Assembly (NCBI GenBank): GCA_037349105.1
Contig: JAYJMM010000029.1
Span: 806,001-870,000, forward strand
DNA from: Limnomonas spitsbergensis
Taxonomy: Eukaryota; Chlorophyta; Chlorophyceae; Chlamydomonadales
Direction of reading: 5' to 3'
DNA length: 64,000 nucleotides
The notes under the pieces are model-generated. The model did no database searches and was not told the DNA's origin. It saw nothing but the letters and a program-made list of their open reading frames with translations. Position numbers and translations under genes: made by a program. This document shows positions 61,771 through 64,000 of this stretch, in pieces. Numbering within the stretch: the stretch's first letter is position 1; every line of letters starts with the position of its first letter.

Positions 61771-62049
61771 GTATTTCTAGTAGCTGAATATGTTTCCCCT
61801 CATTGGCAGTCCACGCTTCTGAATCTCCAATCATGAGCAATCCGTGATGGCAATGCATCCCCCTAGAATTTACCTGAGTTATTGAGTATTGAGTTATATT
61901 TTGAGCAGACTTGCTGAAAGCTCAACGACCTCAAGATAGTCAATGGATGTGATGTAAATTGAGGGGACACGTACTGGCATGGGACAGCTGTCAAGAATCT
62001 AACAAATGGGGCTGGGAAGTTACCGGTATTGAGATGTAACAGTACGGCC

Positions 62050-63175
62050 CATATCAATGTCGTCACACCTCTGGGCCATGCACAAAAAGGCTCAGCCGTG
62101 CAAACGTCCAGGTGGAAAAAACACGGTTGGAGTAGGGACATAAAAGTGCAGCCCAGATGAGGGGTCTATATGCCGCTTACCCTGAGCTAGCTACAATCAC
62201 TATGGTTGACCAACAGGCACACATCAACACACAACAACTGGTGAGCAAACACGCCTATCACCTGCCTGCCTGGCAACTGGTCACTCGCAGCACTTGTTCT
62301 GCATGAGACCTAAATAAAAAACCTTGTCTCCCAGTTGCCAATCGCGATATGTTGCTTAAAAGACTAATAGACAAACATACGCAGTGCATGTGGCACTGTA
62401 CAATGTGGTTTGTGGGCAATGTGGGCGTTACACAAAGCAGGTAAGTAGGGCAAATCTTCCCTCAACCCCCTACCCCACGCATCTCCGGAACGTAGACTCA
62501 CAACGAGAGCATGATACTATCAACCAGTGACTAAACATCTCTGAAAATACACCTCTGGGCCTGCTCAAAATGTCCCAGCCGCATGGGTGCCCAACTGTCT
62601 GGTTGGGAGAAAAGGAAATTTAGGGTACGAGAGAAGAAGGAAGAGCGAGAGGAAGCCATAGGAGGAGGATACCACCACCCCAAGAAGGTAAGGCAATCCA
62701 AAGATTCCCCAGCCCCTCTAGAGTCTAGCATTAAACAAGTCAAGATCAAAGAGAGGAGAGAGAGCATGAGATAAACAAAAGGAAAAGACCCCTCCCCTCC
62801 ATAAGGAAATAAATCAGATTCTCCAGCCCCTCTAAAGACTAGCCCTCGACCATGCACTACATCTTCCACAAAAAACCAGGGCCTCCCACCCAAGCCTGCC
62901 CCGGTACAACAGGTGAAAGTCTGTGGCGCCCCTAGGGGGGCTTGCCCAGCTCCTCTCCCTAAGCTAGTCCTTGACGCTAGGGTATTGGAAGCAAACATTC
63001 AGTGCATGCTCCAAATGCTCGCCATCTCCCCTCACCCAGCACTGTTGGCAGCAGCGTGTCATCTTTTGTTGACCACTGCGCCGTCCTATGGTGTCAGCCG
63101 TGCTGACCCCACTGAGCCACAACTGGAAGTTTGTGCCCACACAAGCAGGCACACGCCATGTTGCTGGTGCGGCTC
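62050..63175 (-). mobile_element. LINE 3' end in right arm, fragment H
   Basis: Counterpart of the distal part of LINE F. Its terminus complement lies at 62062-62100 (GTCGTCACACCTCTGGGCCA). A second terminus complement lies at 62545-62595 within the arm-specific segment. The Cys/His region complement is at 62990-63070, and the VSRADPTEPQ region is near 63110. Two termini in one copy imply a nested or tandem insertion. Confidence 0.6.
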
Positions 63176-63424
63176 CCAGTACGTTCCAAGTGCCGGCCGT
63201 AGGCTGAAACCAGTATGTTCAAAGTGCCGGCCGTAGGCTGAAACCAGTACATTCCAAGTGCCGGCCGTAGGCTATGACCAATACGTTCCAAGTGCCGGCC
63301 GTAGGCTGAAACCAGTACATTCCAAGTGCAGGCCGTAGGCTGAAACCAGTACATTCCAAGTGCCGGCCGTAGGCTGAGACCAATACGTTCCAAGTGCCGG
63401 CCGTAGGCTGAAACCAGTACATGA
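63175..63424 (+). repeat. 34-bp tandem repeat
   Basis: Seven and a fraction copies of CCAGTACATTCCAAGTGCCG followed by GCCGTAGGCTGAAA. Two units vary as GACCAATACGTT. The first unit is the LINE-derived end of the right arm, so the array arose by amplifying that arm boundary. Confidence 0.9.
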
Positions 63425-63924
63425 TGTGGGAACAAAAGCAATTTGTGCCGAAATACGCTGTCAAACCACGACAATAATCAAAGAATACTAAAAATAATAA
63501 AACATGATAGGTTTCACGCGGCATGGCTGGCCTAATCTTATGAGCTGCCGATGTGGTAACGAACCCTCCGCCCTCTCAAGACAAAGGCCTAGTGCTGATC
63601 CTAACAGAAATGTGCCTAGCACTCGCAAAGGGTTAATGCATTTGTACCCTAACGATCCTTTGAAACAAAAGTAACAACTTCAAATTGAATCCCCTTGCCG
63701 TCGTGGAAGTTTTTTCACCAAATATTTATTACTACCGGTATATTAATTTTTGTACTTTCAAATTTTGACCTTTGTCATTGATTCATCTTCATCTACCAAA
63801 CACCTTGGCAGTACGGTTCAGCTAAATCGAAATGAATATGCTGTGATAATGACTTGCTTGACTTTGTGCCGTACGTGAATGGCGTAATCTTCCCCAGTTC
63901 AAGCACTTTAACACTCGTACTGCA
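63425..63924. other. Stretch without a recognised gene
   Basis: AT-richer than its surroundings. I see no exon or repeat besides a TACCGGTA at 63735. Confidence 0.4.
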
Positions 63925-64000
63925 TATGTCAATAACGTTACACCTCTGGGTCCGCTCAAAGCTCGGCCGCGTGGGCGCCCAGCTGTTCAGAAGGGAGTAA
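63925..64000 (-). mobile_element. LINE 3' terminus, cut by window end
   Basis: Begins GTCAATAACGTTACACCTCT and continues GGGTCCGCTCAAAGCTCGGC then GCGTGGGCGCCCAGCTGTTC, the complement of the family tail (as at 26780-26835). The element should extend past the window. Confidence 0.65.

Larger units (their letters stand above)
59219..63232 (-). repeat. Right arm of inverted segmental duplication
   Basis: Reverse-complement match to 31328-34318. It is longer because of the 9-bp repeat expansion in intron 5 and a ~520-bp segment at about 62211-62735 that the left arm lacks. The outer end (GGCCGGCACTTGGAACGTAC in the reverse direction) runs into the 34-bp array. Confidence 0.85.

Noticed and set aside
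63094..63524. ORFs with ALGMYWFQPTAGTWN repeats
   Set aside because: Translation of the 34-bp tandem repeat.

Overview
The window is nuclear DNA from a eukaryote, most likely a green alga (Chloroplastida). The genes are broken by many GT-AG introns. They include a chloroplast-type flavodiiron protein with an N-terminal transit-like peptide, a family known from cyanobacteria, algae, mosses and gymnosperms but missing from flowering plants. A plant-type isopentenyl phosphate kinase and a CEP95-like centriole/basal-body protein fit a flagellate or flagellate-descended alga. The exact lineage cannot be settled from the sequence. Gene density is low (about nine genes in 64 kb) and repeats are abundant.

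Layout. 0.5-1.8 kb: internal exons of an unrecognised plus-strand gene. 2.7-3.6 kb: SINE-like and other dispersed repeats. 4.0-4.5 kb (-): LSM1. 5.5-8.9 kb (+): three decayed LINE 3' ends. 10.2-11.6 kb (-): an unrecognised three-exon gene. 14.1-23.1 kb (-): a 15-exon A-type flavodiiron protein (FLVA). 23.6-24.7 kb: a cluster of long palindromes. 25.3-27.3 kb: LINE remnants. 27.7-28.1 kb (-): a small membrane protein resembling complex I subunit B9/NDUFA3. 29.9-32.0 kb: a LINE reverse-transcriptase relic with a SINE inside it. 32.2-34.7 kb (-): isopentenyl phosphate kinase (IPK), divergent from a CEP95-like gene at 35.1-39.5 kb (+). 41.2-46.5 kb (+): a STE20/FRAY-type kinase with a long octapeptide-repeat tail. 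47.7-48.1 kb (+): an RBX1-like RING protein. 49.6-56.4 kb (-): a 12-exon class III alcohol dehydrogenase/GSNO reductase. 58.5-63.2 kb: an inverted, 5'-truncated, frameshifted second copy of the IPK region with its LINE flank.

The genes are housekeeping or photosynthetic and do not form one pathway. The most unusual feature is structural. In FLVA, IPK and the alcohol dehydrogenase, introns repeatedly hold tandem copies of the neighbouring exon edge, often with its splice site, giving arrays of decoy 5' or 3' splice sites. The same introns also carry many copies of a short dispersed repeat. A second large-scale feature is a 3-4 kb inverted segmental duplication that flanks about 25 kb and four genes.

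Exon boundaries were assigned by hand from splice consensus, reading phase and remembered family patterns. They are predictions. Summed exon lengths are in phase for FLVA (719 aa), the alcohol dehydrogenase (377 aa), IPK (400 aa), LSM1 (123 aa), the CEP95-like protein (988 aa) and the kinase (944 aa).
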